Source of the DNA: Arthrobacter citreus | GTDB lineage: Bacteria > Bacillota > Bacilli > Bacillales > Bacillaceae_G | Assembly (NCBI GenBank): GCA_013200995.1 | Contig: CP053688.1 | Span: 2,232,001 to 2,296,000 of the forward strand | Direction: 5' to 3' | DNA length: 64,000 bases | Shown: positions 1-8,122 of the stretch, one piece after another | Position numbering within the stretch: position 1 is the first letter of the stretch | Layout: each line of letters begins with the position of its first letter | Notes under the pieces: model-generated | What the model was told of the DNA's origin: nothing | Seen by the model: only the letters and a program-made list of their open reading frames with translations | The model's database searches: none | Position numbers and translations under genes: made by a program

Positions 1-1251
1 TAATTGAGCGATTGTAAAAGATAAAAACACGCCAATTGCATATAATGGAATGAGTGCATTTGTATGTGCTTGGAATGCAATGATTAATATACTAGCAGCT
101 GCAGCAAGTGCAATAATACCATTAGAATATCCTAAACGATCTCCACGGTTTGTAAATCCTCTAGGCAAGAAACCATCAGCTGCTACAATTGCCGCTAATT
201 GTGAAAATCCTGTAAAAGTTGAGTTAGCTGCTAAAATTAAAATAATAAATGTAAACCAAATAATTACTTGATACAGAATTCCATGTCCGAAATAAACCTT
301 TACCAATTGAGATAACATCGTATCGTTAGGATTAGGTGAAATTCCGTTCACATATAAATGATACGCAAAACCTAAAAGTGTTATTGAAGTTAGTACTCCT
401 AGAGCTATATATGTTTTTATAGCGTTTTTTTGTCGTGGCTCTCTGAATACTGGCACTGCATTGGAAATTGTTTCAATACCCGTTAAAGCAGAACATGCAG
501 AACTAAATGCTTTTAATACAAGTAAAATACTTAACCCATGTGGAACTGTGCCAAATGTAGGTGTATGATGCTGTATAAATCCATGTTGAAATTCATCAAA
601 AAACCCTGTGAAAATTAAAAGTAACATACAAATCATAAAGCCAAATGTTGGCCAAGCAAAAATTTTTGCAGATTCAGCAACACCACGAAGATTAACAACT
701 AATAATAAAAATACACAAAAAATAGCTAAAACAGTCTCATATGGCGCAACGGCTGGATATGCTGATGACACAGCTTCTAGTGCTGCAGAAACTGAAACTG
801 CAACCGTTAAAATATAATCAACAAGTAATGAACTTGAAGCGATTAACGAAACCCATCGAGGTTTGAAATTGTCTTTTGCAATCGCATATGCTCCACCACC
901 ACTAGGATAAGCTAAGATTCCCATAATATATGAAAGAATTAGTAATCCCAGTAATAATACGGTTGCAATTGTAATCGGTATAATATACCAGTGTGCTTTT
1001 GCCCCTAAACCGATTAACTCGGTCATTCCCGCTTCAGGTCCATACGATACGGATGAATACAAATCTGCTGCAAGAATCGGTAAGGCAATAAACCAAATCA
1101 ATTTATTATGTTGAGCATGAATCTCTGCAGTTCTCATTGGTCTACCTATAAATACACGCTTTACACTGTTAAAATTAGCAACAGAGTAATAAATACCAAA
1201 AACCGCTAAAATAAATAGTCCAAGTTCTATGTAATCGGACGGATGATGCAT
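1..1251 (-). CDS. kimA: KimA (YdaO)-like high-affinity potassium importer, 3' end cut by window edge
   Basis: The frame opens at ATG 1251, behind the Shine-Dalgarno AAAAGGGGAG, and stays open to base 1, giving about 417 codons without the C-terminus. It is an APC-superfamily membrane protein. Segments such as NSVKRVFIGRP near the N-terminus, AYPSGGGAYAIAKDN, VDYILTVAVSVSA, SSACSALTGIETISNA and RGDRLGYSNGIIALA match what I remember of Bacillus subtilis KimA (YdaO), a proton-coupled K+ importer inhibited by c-di-AMP. The gene is preceded by a c-di-AMP riboswitch and an intrinsic terminator, the arrangement known for B. subtilis kimA. That context supports potassium over an amino acid as substrate. 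Confidence 0.85.
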   Translation of the reverse strand, partial: MHHPSDYIELGLFILAVFGIYYSVANFNSVKRVFIGRPMRTAEIHAQHNKLIWFIALPILAADLYSSVSYGPEAGMTELIGLGAKAHWYIIPITIATVLLLGLLILSYIMGILAYPSGGGAYAIAKDNFKPRWVSLIASSSLLVDYILTVAVSVSAALEAVSSAYPAVAPYETVLAIFCVFLLLVVNLRGVAESAKIFAWPTFGFMICMLLLIFTGFFDEFQHGFIQHHTPTFGTVPHGLSILLVLKAFSSACSALTGIETISNAVPVFREPRQKNAIKTYIALGVLTSITLLGFAYHLYVNGISPNPNDTMLSQLVKVYFGHGILYQVIIWFTFIILILAANSTFTGFSQLAAIVAADGFLPRGFTNRGDRLGYSNGIIALAAAASILIIAFQAHTNALIPLYAIGVFLSFTIAQL

Positions 1252-1365
1252 GAATTTCTCCCCTTTTTTCAAAAACCATTGTTTGACCAGCTTTTAGTCG
1301 AATACTGTGACGCTCAACTTAAACACTTAGCCTCTTCCTCGCTGCAAATAAATACTTTTTTACGC

Positions 1366-1396
1366 ACAAAAAAACACTAAGCTTTACTTAGTGTTT
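1366..1396 (-). terminator. Riboswitch-controlled terminator in the kimA leader
   Basis: On the minus strand the ten-base stem AAACACTAAG / CTTAGTGTTT with a 5-nt loop is followed by about seven U. It lies between the c-di-AMP aptamer and the kimA start. I read it as the expression platform that stops kimA transcription when c-di-AMP is bound. Confidence 0.85.
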
Positions 1397-1424
1397 AACA
1401 AACAATACTAAATAAACCCCCTTC

Positions 1425-1550
1425 TTTAAATGCTTACGAGGTTAGCTGTCGGATTCGGGATTAAAGAATACCCCTACCTTTACAAAAAAGGATTCACCCC
1501 AATAAAGAAATGGTTCCCCCGCTCTTTTTAAGATTAAGCAATTATGGTTT
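1425..1550 (-). promoter_or_regulatory. c-di-AMP riboswitch (ydaO-yuaA class) of kimA
   Basis: Read on the minus strand, the region contains the conserved ydaO blocks in order: a 5' TTGCTTAATC strand, GCGGGGGAACCA, GGGGTGAATCC, GGTAGGGGTA, and CCGAATCCGACAGCTAACC followed by TCGTAAGC. The same blocks occur in the elements at 12470-12597 and 12740-12861. This class is known to bind c-di-AMP and switch genes off. Confidence 0.92.
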
Positions 1551-1580
1551 TGAATTAGAAAAATATAGAATTTAAATGTA

Positions 1581-1609
1581 AATATATAACTTAAGGATAG
1601 TTTTGTAAA
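1581..1609 (-). promoter_or_regulatory. Sigma-A promoter of kimA leader
   Basis: On the minus strand TTTACA (1609-1604) is separated by 17 nt from TATATT (1586-1581). It lies about 30 nt upstream of the aptamer, as expected for the leader transcript. Confidence 0.6.
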
Positions 1610-1717
1610 GAGATTTTTATATAAATTTTTCATTAAAAATTTATATAGCTCATGAATGCTTCAGGCTTTATTAGCTCTTTTTTCGTGAAGCTAATTCCTG
1701 TTTTTATTAGTCCAGTA

Positions 1718-1900
1718 CTATCGATTCCAAACGATTTGTTGTGACTTACTTGTTACTGAAGTGTTTGTTAAAACATTTTGTACTTCTACTTGATTAAATG
1801 TAGAAATATTTTTAGTACCTTCTGACATATTCGGTTCGTACCCTGTCAGTAAAATAGTTAATCCACATCCAACTACTAAAGATAAAATTACTTTTTTCAT
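1718..1900 (-). CDS. Small exported peptide, copy A of a tandem pair (60 aa)
   Basis: I place the start at ATG 1900 because AAAGGAG stands 8 nt before it; the frame extends further upstream without a good ribosome site. The product begins MKKVILSLVVGCG, has one hydrophobic stretch and the sequence ILLTGYEPNMSE, and ends in QQIVWNR. It is a paralogue of the 62-aa product at 2013-2201. An LTG-Y where a lipobox would have LTG-C suggests a lipoprotein or exported signalling peptide that lost its cysteine. The size and exported character recall Phr-type propeptides, but no partner Rap or regulator is adjacent. I do not recognise the family. Confidence 0.6.
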   Translation of the reverse strand: MKKVILSLVVGCGLTILLTGYEPNMSEGTKNISTFNQVEVQNVLTNTSVTSKSQQIVWNR

Positions 1901-1921
1901 TTTGCTTTCTCCTTTACGCAT

Positions 1922-1989
1922 TTTTTTCATATAAAAAAACCATGACCTATGGCCGTGGTTTGACGTTCGTTTTTAAACGTAAGACCAAC
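1922..1989 (-). repeat. Leader repeat A of the small-peptide pair
   Basis: Bases 1922-1989 and 2222-2289 are identical apart from one base and lie exactly 300 bp apart, each immediately upstream of one small peptide gene. On the minus strand each copy contains a hairpin, AACCACGGCC ATA GGTCATGGTT with a mismatch and a wobble, followed by six T. That is an attenuator-like structure just before the Shine-Dalgarno site. Confidence 0.8.
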
Positions 1990-2012
1990 CTATTAGAACA
2001 CTTCACTACTAA

Positions 2013-2201
2013 TTAGCGTGCTTGATTCCAAACGATCTCTTGTGAGTTATCAACTGCTACCATATTTGTTAACACGTTTTGTACCTCAGTTTGATTAAAC
2101 GTTGAGACCTTTTTATTAACTTCTGACATATTCGGTTCGTACCCTGTCAGTAAAATAGAAAATCCACATCCAACTACTAAAGATAAAATTACTTTCTTCA
2201 T
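2013..2201 (-). CDS. Small exported peptide, copy B of a tandem pair (62 aa)
   Basis: ATG 2201 follows AAAGGAG with proper spacing. The product shares with copy A the N-terminus MKKVILSLVVGCG, the core ILLTGYEPNMSE, the segment STFNQ.EVQNVLTN and a C-terminal IVWN. The middle region diverges (two extra codons), so the pair is an old duplication in which both ends are under constraint. A conserved tail with a variable centre is compatible with a processed C-terminal peptide or with a small surface protein. The function is unknown. Confidence 0.62.
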   Translation of the reverse strand: MKKVILSLVVGCGFSILLTGYEPNMSEVNKKVSTFNQTEVQNVLTNMVAVDNSQEIVWNQAR

Positions 2202-2221
2202 TTTGACTTCTCCTTTCACAA

Positions 2222-2289
2222 TTTTTTCATATAAAAAAACCATGACCTAAGGCCGTGGTTTGACGTTCGTTTTTAAACGTAAGACCAAC
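2222..2289 (-). repeat. Leader repeat B of the small-peptide pair
   Basis: Second copy of the 68-bp leader at 1922-1989, with the same hairpin followed by a T-run, and one substitution (A for T at 2250). It ends just upstream of the copy B ribosome binding site. Confidence 0.8.
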
Positions 2290-2338
2290 TTTAACATGAT
2301 AAAAATCACTCGTCAATTGGTGTTTTTTGGAATATTAC

Positions 2339-2399
2339 ATGTAAACGATTACTTATAATTAAGGATTTTAGATCGTGTATTTTTGGTAATCGTTTACAT
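2339..2399. promoter_or_regulatory. Perfect 14-bp inverted repeat made of two cre-like sites
   Basis: ATGTAAACGATTAC (2339-2352) and its exact reverse complement (2386-2399) flank a 33-bp AT-rich spacer. Each arm contains TGTAAACGATTAC, which fits the catabolite-responsive element TGWAANCGNTNWCA at 13 of 14 positions. The pair lies upstream of the small-peptide genes and could bind CcpA or a LacI-type repressor, or form a hairpin. Confidence 0.5.
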
Positions 2400-2441
2400 A
2401 TTCATTAACAAATTATAGAGACAACAAATATTCAAAATAAT

Positions 2442-2468
2442 AAAAAGACAACTTAAAAAAGTTGTCTC
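2442..2468 (-). terminator. Terminator of the ArsB-like gene
   Basis: Minus-strand stem AGACAAC / GTTGTCT with a TTTTTTAA loop and a trailing TTTTTATT run, starting four bases after the stop at 2472. Confidence 0.85.
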
Positions 2469-2471
2469 AAG

Positions 2472-3767
2472 TTAGTGTACCCTTAAGCTAATATAAAGAC
2501 CTAATAATGTGACCAATAACACTGGAATCGTTATAATAATCCCGATCTTTAAATAAGTTTTATAAGAAATTTTAATACCTTTTTGTGATAGTACATGTAG
2601 CCACAATAGTGTTGCTAGGGATCCTATAGGAGTCATTTTCGGCCCCAAGTCTGAACCGATTACATTAGCATAAATAAGTCCCTCTTTTATTATTCCTGTT
2701 GTGTGTGCATTTTCAATTGCAAGAGACACAATCATAACTGTAGGAAGATTATTCATTATTGCCGAAAGAATAGCAGAGATAAAACCCATTCCTAATGTTG
2801 CTATTAATAATCCTTGATGGGAAACGGAATGAATTATTTGACCTAATACATCTGTTAAACCAGCATTCTTCAAAGTATAAACAACTATATACATTCCTAT
2901 TGAAAAAACGACAATTGTCCATGGCGCATCTTTTAATACTTTTTTTGTATTGACCGCTTTACTTCTTTTCCCTAAAAATAAAAAGATAATAGCTGCTAAA
3001 CCCGCAATAAATGAAACCGGAACATGAAGTAATTCACCGATAAAGTATCCTGCTAATAACAACAAAAGTACTAACCAAGATATATAAAACATTTTTTTAT
3101 CTCTTATTGCATCCTTTGGAATTTTCAAATTTCCAAGATTATAGTTTTTCGGAATAACCTTTCTAAAATAAAAATATAGCACTAATATACTAGAAATAAG
3201 CGAAAAGATATTTGGAATGATCATTTTACTTGTATATTCTAAAAAGCCAACTTTAAAATAATCAGCAGTGATAATGTTCACTAAATTACTTACAATAAAT
3301 GGAATAGATGTTGTATCTGATATAAAACCACTAGCGATAATAAATGGAAATATCATCTTTTCATCTAATTTCAAGCTACGTACCATAGCTAATATTATTG
3401 GCGTAAGAATTAACGCTCCGCCATCATTCGTAAAAAAAGCGGTAACAATTGCTCCAAGAATATTTATGTAAACGAACATCTTTATCCCGTTTCCGTTCGC
3501 GGCACTTACCATATGTAATGCAGCCCATTCAAAAAAGCCAATTTCATCTAATATTAATGAAATAATAATGACAGCGATTAATGCAAATGTTGCATTCCAA
3601 ACAATGCTTGTTACGATGACAACATCATGAAAATCAACTAGACCTAACAATAAAGATAAGACTGCTCCACCAGATGCGATCCATCCTATTGAAATATTTT
3701 TCGGTTGCCAGATGACTAAAATAAGAGTGATGATGAAAATAAATAATGCAAGAGTGATTGAAACCAA
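2472..3767 (-). CDS. ArsB/ArsB-like arsenical (ion) efflux permease
   Basis: The 431-aa product is almost entirely hydrophobic with about 11-12 predicted membrane segments, the length of ArsB pumps. [18 protein letters not shown] near residue 110 and the second half-repeat [17 protein letters not shown] followed by [20 protein letters not shown] are signature segments of the ArsB/NhaD ion-transporter superfamily. ArsB exports arsenite or antimonite driven by the membrane potential. No arsR or arsC lies next to it, so arsenite is likely but not certain. Confidence 0.8.
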   Translation of the reverse strand: MVSITLALFIFIITLILVIWQPKNISIGWIASGGAVLSLLLGLVDFHDVVIVTSIVWNATFALIAVIIISLILDEIGFFEWAALHMVSAANGNGIKMFVYINILGAIVTAFFTNDGGALILTPIILAMVRSLKLDEKMIFPFIIASGFISDTTSIPFIVSNLVNIITADYFKVGFLEYTSKMIIPNIFSLISSILVLYFYFRKVIPKNYNLGNLKIPKDAIRDKKMFYISWLVLLLLLAGYFIGELLHVPVSFIAGLAAIIFLFLGKRSKAVNTKKVLKDAPWTIVVFSIGMYIVVYTLKNAGLTDVLGQIIHSVSHQGLLIATLGMGFISAILSAIMNNLPTVMIVSLAIENAHTTGIIKEGLIYANVIGSDLGPKMTPIGSLATLLWLHVLSQKGIKISYKTYLKIGIIITIPVLLVTLLGLYISLRVH

Positions 3768-3851
3768 TTAACTAAACAGCCCTTCTAATTTTACTTTAAT
3801 TTTTCAAATATATTATCGCATGAACAATTAAATATTATCTAGTATAAATTA

Positions 3852-3886
3852 AAGAACCTTAGTCCTATAATATATAGGGCTAAGGC
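3852..3886 (-). terminator. Terminator of the SDR-MerR operon
   Basis: Stem CCTTAGCCCTATA / TATAGGACTAAGG on the minus strand with a short T-rich tail (TTCTTT), directly after the MerR stop codon. Confidence 0.7.
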
Positions 3887-3892
3887 CATACA

Positions 3893-4261
3893 CTAGTTTT
3901 TATTATTAAGCTCAAATTCATACTTTGCAATTTTCCGCCTAATTTTCTCTAAATTTTCTTGGCTTTCCTTAATTTGCTCTAATACATTGTTTTCTTGCTG
4001 TTTCATTAGATCTAAACGCTGCTTCAGAGTTTCTTCTCCGTTCATTGTCCAGTCAACAAATTGTTTAATTTTTTTAATTGGCATTCCAGTGTTTTTTAAA
4101 CATAGAATCATTTCGATAAATTTAAGAGCGTCTTCATCAAAAATTCTGTCTCCACTTTCTGCCCTTTTTAGAAAAGGTAACAAGCCTTGATTGTCATAGT
4201 ATCTTAATTGAGAAATAGATAAATTATTGAACTTTGCTACTTGTCCAATAGTATAATTCAT
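3893..4261 (-). CDS. MerR-family regulator (AdhR/YraB-like)
   Basis: The 122-aa protein starts MNYTIGQVAKFNNLSISQLRYYDNQG. It has the MerR winged HTH in residues 1-70 and a leucine-rich dimerisation helix at the C-terminus, with no cysteine pair typical of metal sensors. The size and sequence resemble AdhR/YraB aldehyde- or electrophile-responsive MerR proteins. It is the second gene of an operon, 14 nt after the dehydrogenase, and the operon promoter at 5028-5058 has MerR geometry. Autoregulation together with the SDR gene is therefore likely. Confidence 0.85.
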   Translation of the reverse strand: MNYTIGQVAKFNNLSISQLRYYDNQGLLPFLKRAESGDRIFDEDALKFIEMILCLKNTGMPIKKIKQFVDWTMNGEETLKQRLDLMKQQENNVLEQIKESQENLEKIRRKIAKYEFELNNKN

Positions 4262-4275
4262 GAACTCTCATTCCT

Positions 4276-4986
4276 TTACCAAGGCATAATTCCATTTGCA
4301 TTTAGAATTTTACCATTGTAATTTGTATTGCTTAGTGCAAAGTCAGTAATAATTTTAGCACCTTCAGCTGTTGTTTTACCACCAGGTGTATTTCCGTTAA
4401 GATCTGTCGTTGTAAAACCAGGTGTGACACCGAAAATTTCAGGTCCATTACTTCCAAATTCTTTACCGAAAGTAAGTGTTAATGAATTGTTTGCAGTTTT
4501 TGATGAATTATACCCCAATATATTGATTGTAGCAGTTTCACCACGATCAAAAAGTGTTTGTGAAGCCATATCAGTTGTTATATTAATAATTTTTCCTCGT
4601 TCCGATTTTTTAATTAGAGGTAAAAAAGTTTGAATCATTTGGAACGTTCCAAAGAAATTCACTTCAAATGCCTGACGTAAAGTTTCAATTGTTATTTCAC
4701 TTGGCAAAACATGAAAATCTGGTGCAACCCCTGCATTATTTATTAATAGATCTAGATGATCTGTCACTTTCAAAATTTGATTGAAAGAATCCGTTATCGA
4801 TTGAATGTTAGTTACATCAACTTGTATAAATGAAACATTTGGTAAACCTAACGATTGGACAGCAAGATTTCCTAGTTCATTATTACGAGCACCTAAGAAT
4901 ACATGATATTCTTTTTCTGCTAATTGGCGAGCTACTTCGAATCCTATCCCTTTATTAGCACCTGTTACAAAAGCAAATTTCGTCAT
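4276..4986 (-). CDS. Short-chain dehydrogenase/reductase
   Basis: This 236-aa classical SDR has an N-terminal NAD(P) motif TGANKGIGFEVARQLAE (TGxxxGIG), LLINNAGVAP (NNAG), and an active-site region with Ser/Thr near residue 140 and YNSSKTANN as YxxxK (Tyr and Lys present). It resembles the carbonyl-reductase-like SDRs that Firmicutes place next to MerR regulators. The substrate cannot be read. An aldehyde, ketone or quinone is plausible given the AdhR-like partner. Confidence 0.88.
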   Translation of the reverse strand: MTKFAFVTGANKGIGFEVARQLAEKEYHVFLGARNNELGNLAVQSLGLPNVSFIQVDVTNIQSITDSFNQILKVTDHLDLLINNAGVAPDFHVLPSEITIETLRQAFEVNFFGTFQMIQTFLPLIKKSERGKIINITTDMASQTLFDRGETATINILGYNSSKTANNSLTLTFGKEFGSNGPEIFGVTPGFTTTDLNGNTPGGKTTAEGAKIITDFALSNTNYNGKILNANGIMPW

Positions 4987-5027
4987 TGTATATCCCTCCG
5001 ATTGATTATTTATACCTTACAAATCAG

Positions 5028-5058
5028 AGAATACAGCCTAAACCTAAGTTTAGGTCAA
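5028..5058 (-). promoter_or_regulatory. MerR-type promoter and operator of the SDR-merR operon
   Basis: On the minus strand TTGACC (5058-5053) and TATTCT (5033-5028) are separated by 19 bp, the over-long spacer that MerR regulators untwist. Within the spacer lies a perfect dyad CCTAAAC-CTAA-GTTTAGG (5037-5054). The promoter sits about 45 nt upstream of the SDR start. Confidence 0.85.
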
Positions 5059-5155
5059 GCGTTTTAATACTATTTTTATTAATCATGGCGACGTTAATAT
5101 TAAAGCGATAAAAAAGCATGAAATTCAATCATTTGATACAAACTTAATAAAAACA

Positions 5156-7489
5156 TCATTTTAAGCTTTGATCAGCAACTACTAAAACATCTAAATGACG
5201 CAATTCCCTTAGCAGTTTTTGAACGATTGAACCCGTTTTTATTTCTTCCCATCTAGTACGAGCTGACTGTCCCATAATGACATGAGTTGTCTTTTTTTCA
5301 ATTATATTTTTGACTAATTCTATAAATACATGCCGTCTGTCAGTTGTCTCATACAATTCAAATGAACCACCTAACCGTATTGTTAACTCTTTAATTTTTT
5401 TTAATGAAAGCTGTTCATCTTCTGACAATTCACCAAGTTCTTTGACATAAGCTACATATAATTTAGCCTTTAATCGATACGCTAATCGAAATCCTCTACG
5501 AATTAGTCTTTCACTATTTAATTTTAAATTTATACAAACAAAAATGACTTCCTCTTGTCTCCAAGGACCTCTAAGTGTTAAATCTCTTTCCCATGCTTCA
5601 AGACGTTCATCTACATCATCAGCCACTTCTCTTAATGCTAATTCCCGCAAGGCAATTAAATTTCCAGTTTTAAAAAAGTTATTTAGTGATTGTTCTATTT
5701 TTAAAGGTGCGTAAATTCTTCCTTCTTTCATTCGATCCCTTAGTGCTTTAGGAGAAATATCAATTAATTCAATTTCATTGGCATCTCTTAGAACATTATC
5801 AGGGACTGTTTCTCTAACTCTAACCCCAGTAATTTGTTCAACACTATCATTTAAACTTTCAACGTGTTGAATATTCATTGTAGAGATGACTGAAATTCCA
5901 GCTGCGAGGATTTCTTCAACATCCATATGTCTCTTATTAAACTTACTCTCTGGTACATTCGTATGTGCTAATTCATCTATTAACACTACTTCTGGATTTC
6001 TTTGTATTATTGCCTCAGTATCCATTTCTTCTAGTGTAGTTCCTTTATATGGAATAACTTTTCTCGGAATAATGTCTAAATCTCCGACTTTTTCTAATGT
6101 CTCTTTCCGACCGTGAGTTTCAAGTAGCCCAATAATAATATCGATTCCTTTTTTCTTTAACTCATTACCTTCTCTTAGCATAGTATAAGTTTTTCCAACT
6201 CCTGGAGCAGCTCCAATATAAACTTTTAAAGTTCCACGTTTAATTTTATAAATTTTCTGCGCAAGCTCATGCGGACTTAAACGACGATATGGATCCACTA
6301 TTTCTTTATTTACTTGCATTGTAGGAATTACTCTTTCACCATCTTTTTCTGCTCGATCAGCAACAATAAACACATCTATATTCTTTGTTTTTCTTAAAAT
6401 TTTATTTACGATTGATCCATTCACAATCTCTTCCCAACGTGTTCTCTTGGATTGCCCTAATACTATACTTGTTATATTGTTACGAACTGAATATTCAACA
6501 ATTTCACTCGCAATTGAATTGCTACTCAATGGTAATTCTTCAAAATTTCCTCCGACTTTTTCAACAAGCTTTATAATTGAACGTTTAAAGGTTAATTCAT
6601 CATTTGTAAATTTTTTATTAGGGGGTCGAAAACATACTACTTGAATATCTCCTCCGAGTCTTTTGGATATTTGTTGTCCTCTACGTATCAAAATAGAACC
6701 ATTCCAGTGATATTGCACTGTAACTAATACTTTTTCTGACGCTCCAGAAGGCCCTACTATACCGTGTTTTTCACGATATTCATCCAGTTCATCATTAACT
6801 TCACTAGCTATGAAACGAAGTGCAAGTTCTCGAAGTACCGCTAAGTTACTTTTATGGAATAACTGACTATGCTTCTGATTTTCATCTTTATTATAAAAAT
6901 CTTCTTTTGATCTTTGTAAAATAACTTCAGGTGTAACATCTAATAATTTCACCTCATCTGCTAATGCTAAAGTTTCTTCCGGAACGAAAAAGCTACCTTT
7001 AACTTTTCCATCCGTCAATTTAGTAGCTTCATCATAAACTTCTTTTATTTCATATATATTCATAGTTGTAATAACGCCTATATTTTTCGATATTAAATAA
7101 TGTATATCTTCTAATCGTGTTTGAAACTTGGCGTCTGGACGATTTTGATGAGCAAGGGAATCAATAAGAACAACTTCAGGATTTCTTGAAATAATTGCCT
7201 CCAAATCAAGGTCTTGCAGAGTAGTTCCTCCTTCTTTCCAATTGATTGTCGATACTTTATCCAAACATCCAATTTGATCAATTGTTTTTTGGCGATTTAT
7301 CTCACTAATTAATCCAATGACAACATCAATTCCACGTTCTTTTAAAACATTACCCTCTTGGAGCATATGGTATGTCTTCCCCGATCCACTTACAGTCCCA
7401 ATTATAATTTTCAATCTACCTTTTTTGATTTTCTGAATAGATGCTAGTAATTCTTCAGGTGATTTCCTACGAAATTGTCTGTCGCTCAA
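5156..7489 (-). CDS. KdpD-like potassium sensor, tandem duplication of KdpD-N plus USP domains, no kinase
   Basis: TTG start at 7489 behind AAAGGAGGGATC, 48 nt after kdpC. The 777-aa protein holds two copies of the same unit: KdpD sensor domain (about 9-225 and 402-605) followed by a universal-stress (USP) domain (about 246-375 and 630-775). No membrane segments, histidine-kinase domain or kdpE are present. Copy 2 has canonical Walker A GAAPGVGKT and Walker B LIDELAH. Copy 1 reads GTVSGSGKT (31-39) and LIDSLAH, so the Walker B glutamate is Ser. Both USP domains end in GQSxRTRWEEI. Kinase-less short KdpD proteins occur in the B. cereus group, and KdpD USP domains can bind c-di-AMP; I infer the same here. 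Confidence 0.9.
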   Translation of the reverse strand: MSDRQFRRKSPEELLASIQKIKKGRLKIIIGTVSGSGKTYHMLQEGNVLKERGIDVVIGLISEINRQKTIDQIGCLDKVSTINWKEGGTTLQDLDLEAIISRNPEVVLIDSLAHQNRPDAKFQTRLEDIHYLISKNIGVITTMNIYEIKEVYDEATKLTDGKVKGSFFVPEETLALADEVKLLDVTPEVILQRSKEDFYNKDENQKHSQLFHKSNLAVLRELALRFIASEVNDELDEYREKHGIVGPSGASEKVLVTVQYHWNGSILIRRGQQISKRLGGDIQVVCFRPPNKKFTNDELTFKRSIIKLVEKVGGNFEELPLSSNSIASEIVEYSVRNNITSIVLGQSKRTRWEEIVNGSIVNKILRKTKNIDVFIVADRAEKDGERVIPTMQVNKEIVDPYRRLSPHELAQKIYKIKRGTLKVYIGAAPGVGKTYTMLREGNELKKKGIDIIIGLLETHGRKETLEKVGDLDIIPRKVIPYKGTTLEEMDTEAIIQRNPEVVLIDELAHTNVPESKFNKRHMDVEEILAAGISVISTMNIQHVESLNDSVEQITGVRVRETVPDNVLRDANEIELIDISPKALRDRMKEGRIYAPLKIEQSLNNFFKTGNLIALRELALREVADDVDERLEAWERDLTLRGPWRQEEVIFVCINLKLNSERLIRRGFRLAYRLKAKLYVAYVKELGELSEDEQLSLKKIKELTIRLGGSFELYETTDRRHVFIELVKNIIEKKTTHVIMGQSARTRWEEIKTGSIVQKLLRELRHLDVLVVADQSLK

Positions 7490-7537
7490 GAGATCCCTCC
7501 TTTCTTTATATAAAAAAGGAGAGAAAGAATCTCCCCT

Positions 7538-8098
7538 TTATCTTAGTTCTTTTAAATCTAAGTTCAGTTCCAATATATTCACACGTGGCTCACCAAATAT
7601 TCCAATTTGACGCCTTTTTGTGTGCTTATTAATTAAAGTCATTAATTGATCCTCAGATATACCTGTGGCCTTAGCTACCCTAGGTACTTGAGCCTTCACT
7701 GCTTCAGGTGATAAATCTGGGTCAAATCCAGATCCAGATGTTGTTACTAAATCAGCAGGTATCGTTTTACGTAGATTACTATTTTCATTTTTTAACTCAT
7801 TTATTTTATCTTTTGTTTCTTTAACATATTCTTTTGATGCTACTGCAGCATTTGTTGCGGCTGAAGCAGTAGGATTATAATTAGCAGCAGAAGCTCTAGA
7901 ATGGAACCATTCAGGTCCTTTAAATTCTTGAGCTAATAGTTTAGAGCCTGTAACTTTTCCTTTCGTTTCTATTAAACTACCATCGGCTTGTTTTGGGAAA
8001 ATAACTTGTGCAACGCCTGTTGTTGCTAATGGATAAACTAATCCGCATATTACTAACAATACAATAGATGCTCTGATCGCAACCATAACTGATTTCAC
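7538..8098 (-). CDS. kdpC: Potassium-transporting ATPase subunit C
   Basis: GTG start at 8098 with GGAGG 7-8 nt upstream; an overlapping ATG is out of frame. The 186-aa product has one N-terminal membrane segment (SIVLLVICGLVYPLATTGVAQ). A periplasmic-type domain follows with the KdpC signatures AQEFKGPEWFHSRASAANYN and TTSGSGFDPDLSPEAV. KdpC is the chaperone-like subunit that assists ATP or K+ binding in KdpFABC. It follows kdpB by 24 nt in the same operon. Confidence 0.97.
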   Translation of the reverse strand: MKSVMVAIRASIVLLVICGLVYPLATTGVAQVIFPKQADGSLIETKGKVTGSKLLAQEFKGPEWFHSRASAANYNPTASAATNAAVASKEYVKETKDKINELKNENSNLRKTIPADLVTTSGSGFDPDLSPEAVKAQVPRVAKATGISEDQLMTLINKHTKRRQIGIFGEPRVNILELNLDLKELR

Positions 8099-8122
8099 AT
8101 TAAATCCTCCATTTCCAATAAA

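Noticed and set aside
1442..1633. 63-codon minus-strand frame upstream of kimA
   Set aside because: It overlaps the c-di-AMP aptamer completely and has no ribosome site; the sequence conservation is explained by the RNA.
4328..4633. 101-codon plus-strand frame inside the SDR gene, and similar antisense frames in kdpB, kdpA, mmsA and others
   Set aside because: Antisense shadows of well-supported genes; no ribosome sites or recognisable domains.
7500..7537. Terminator between kdpC and the KdpD-like gene
   Set aside because: A GGAGA/TCTCC hairpin is present but short and without a T-run on the minus strand. The KdpD ribosome site follows at once, so readthrough is expected.
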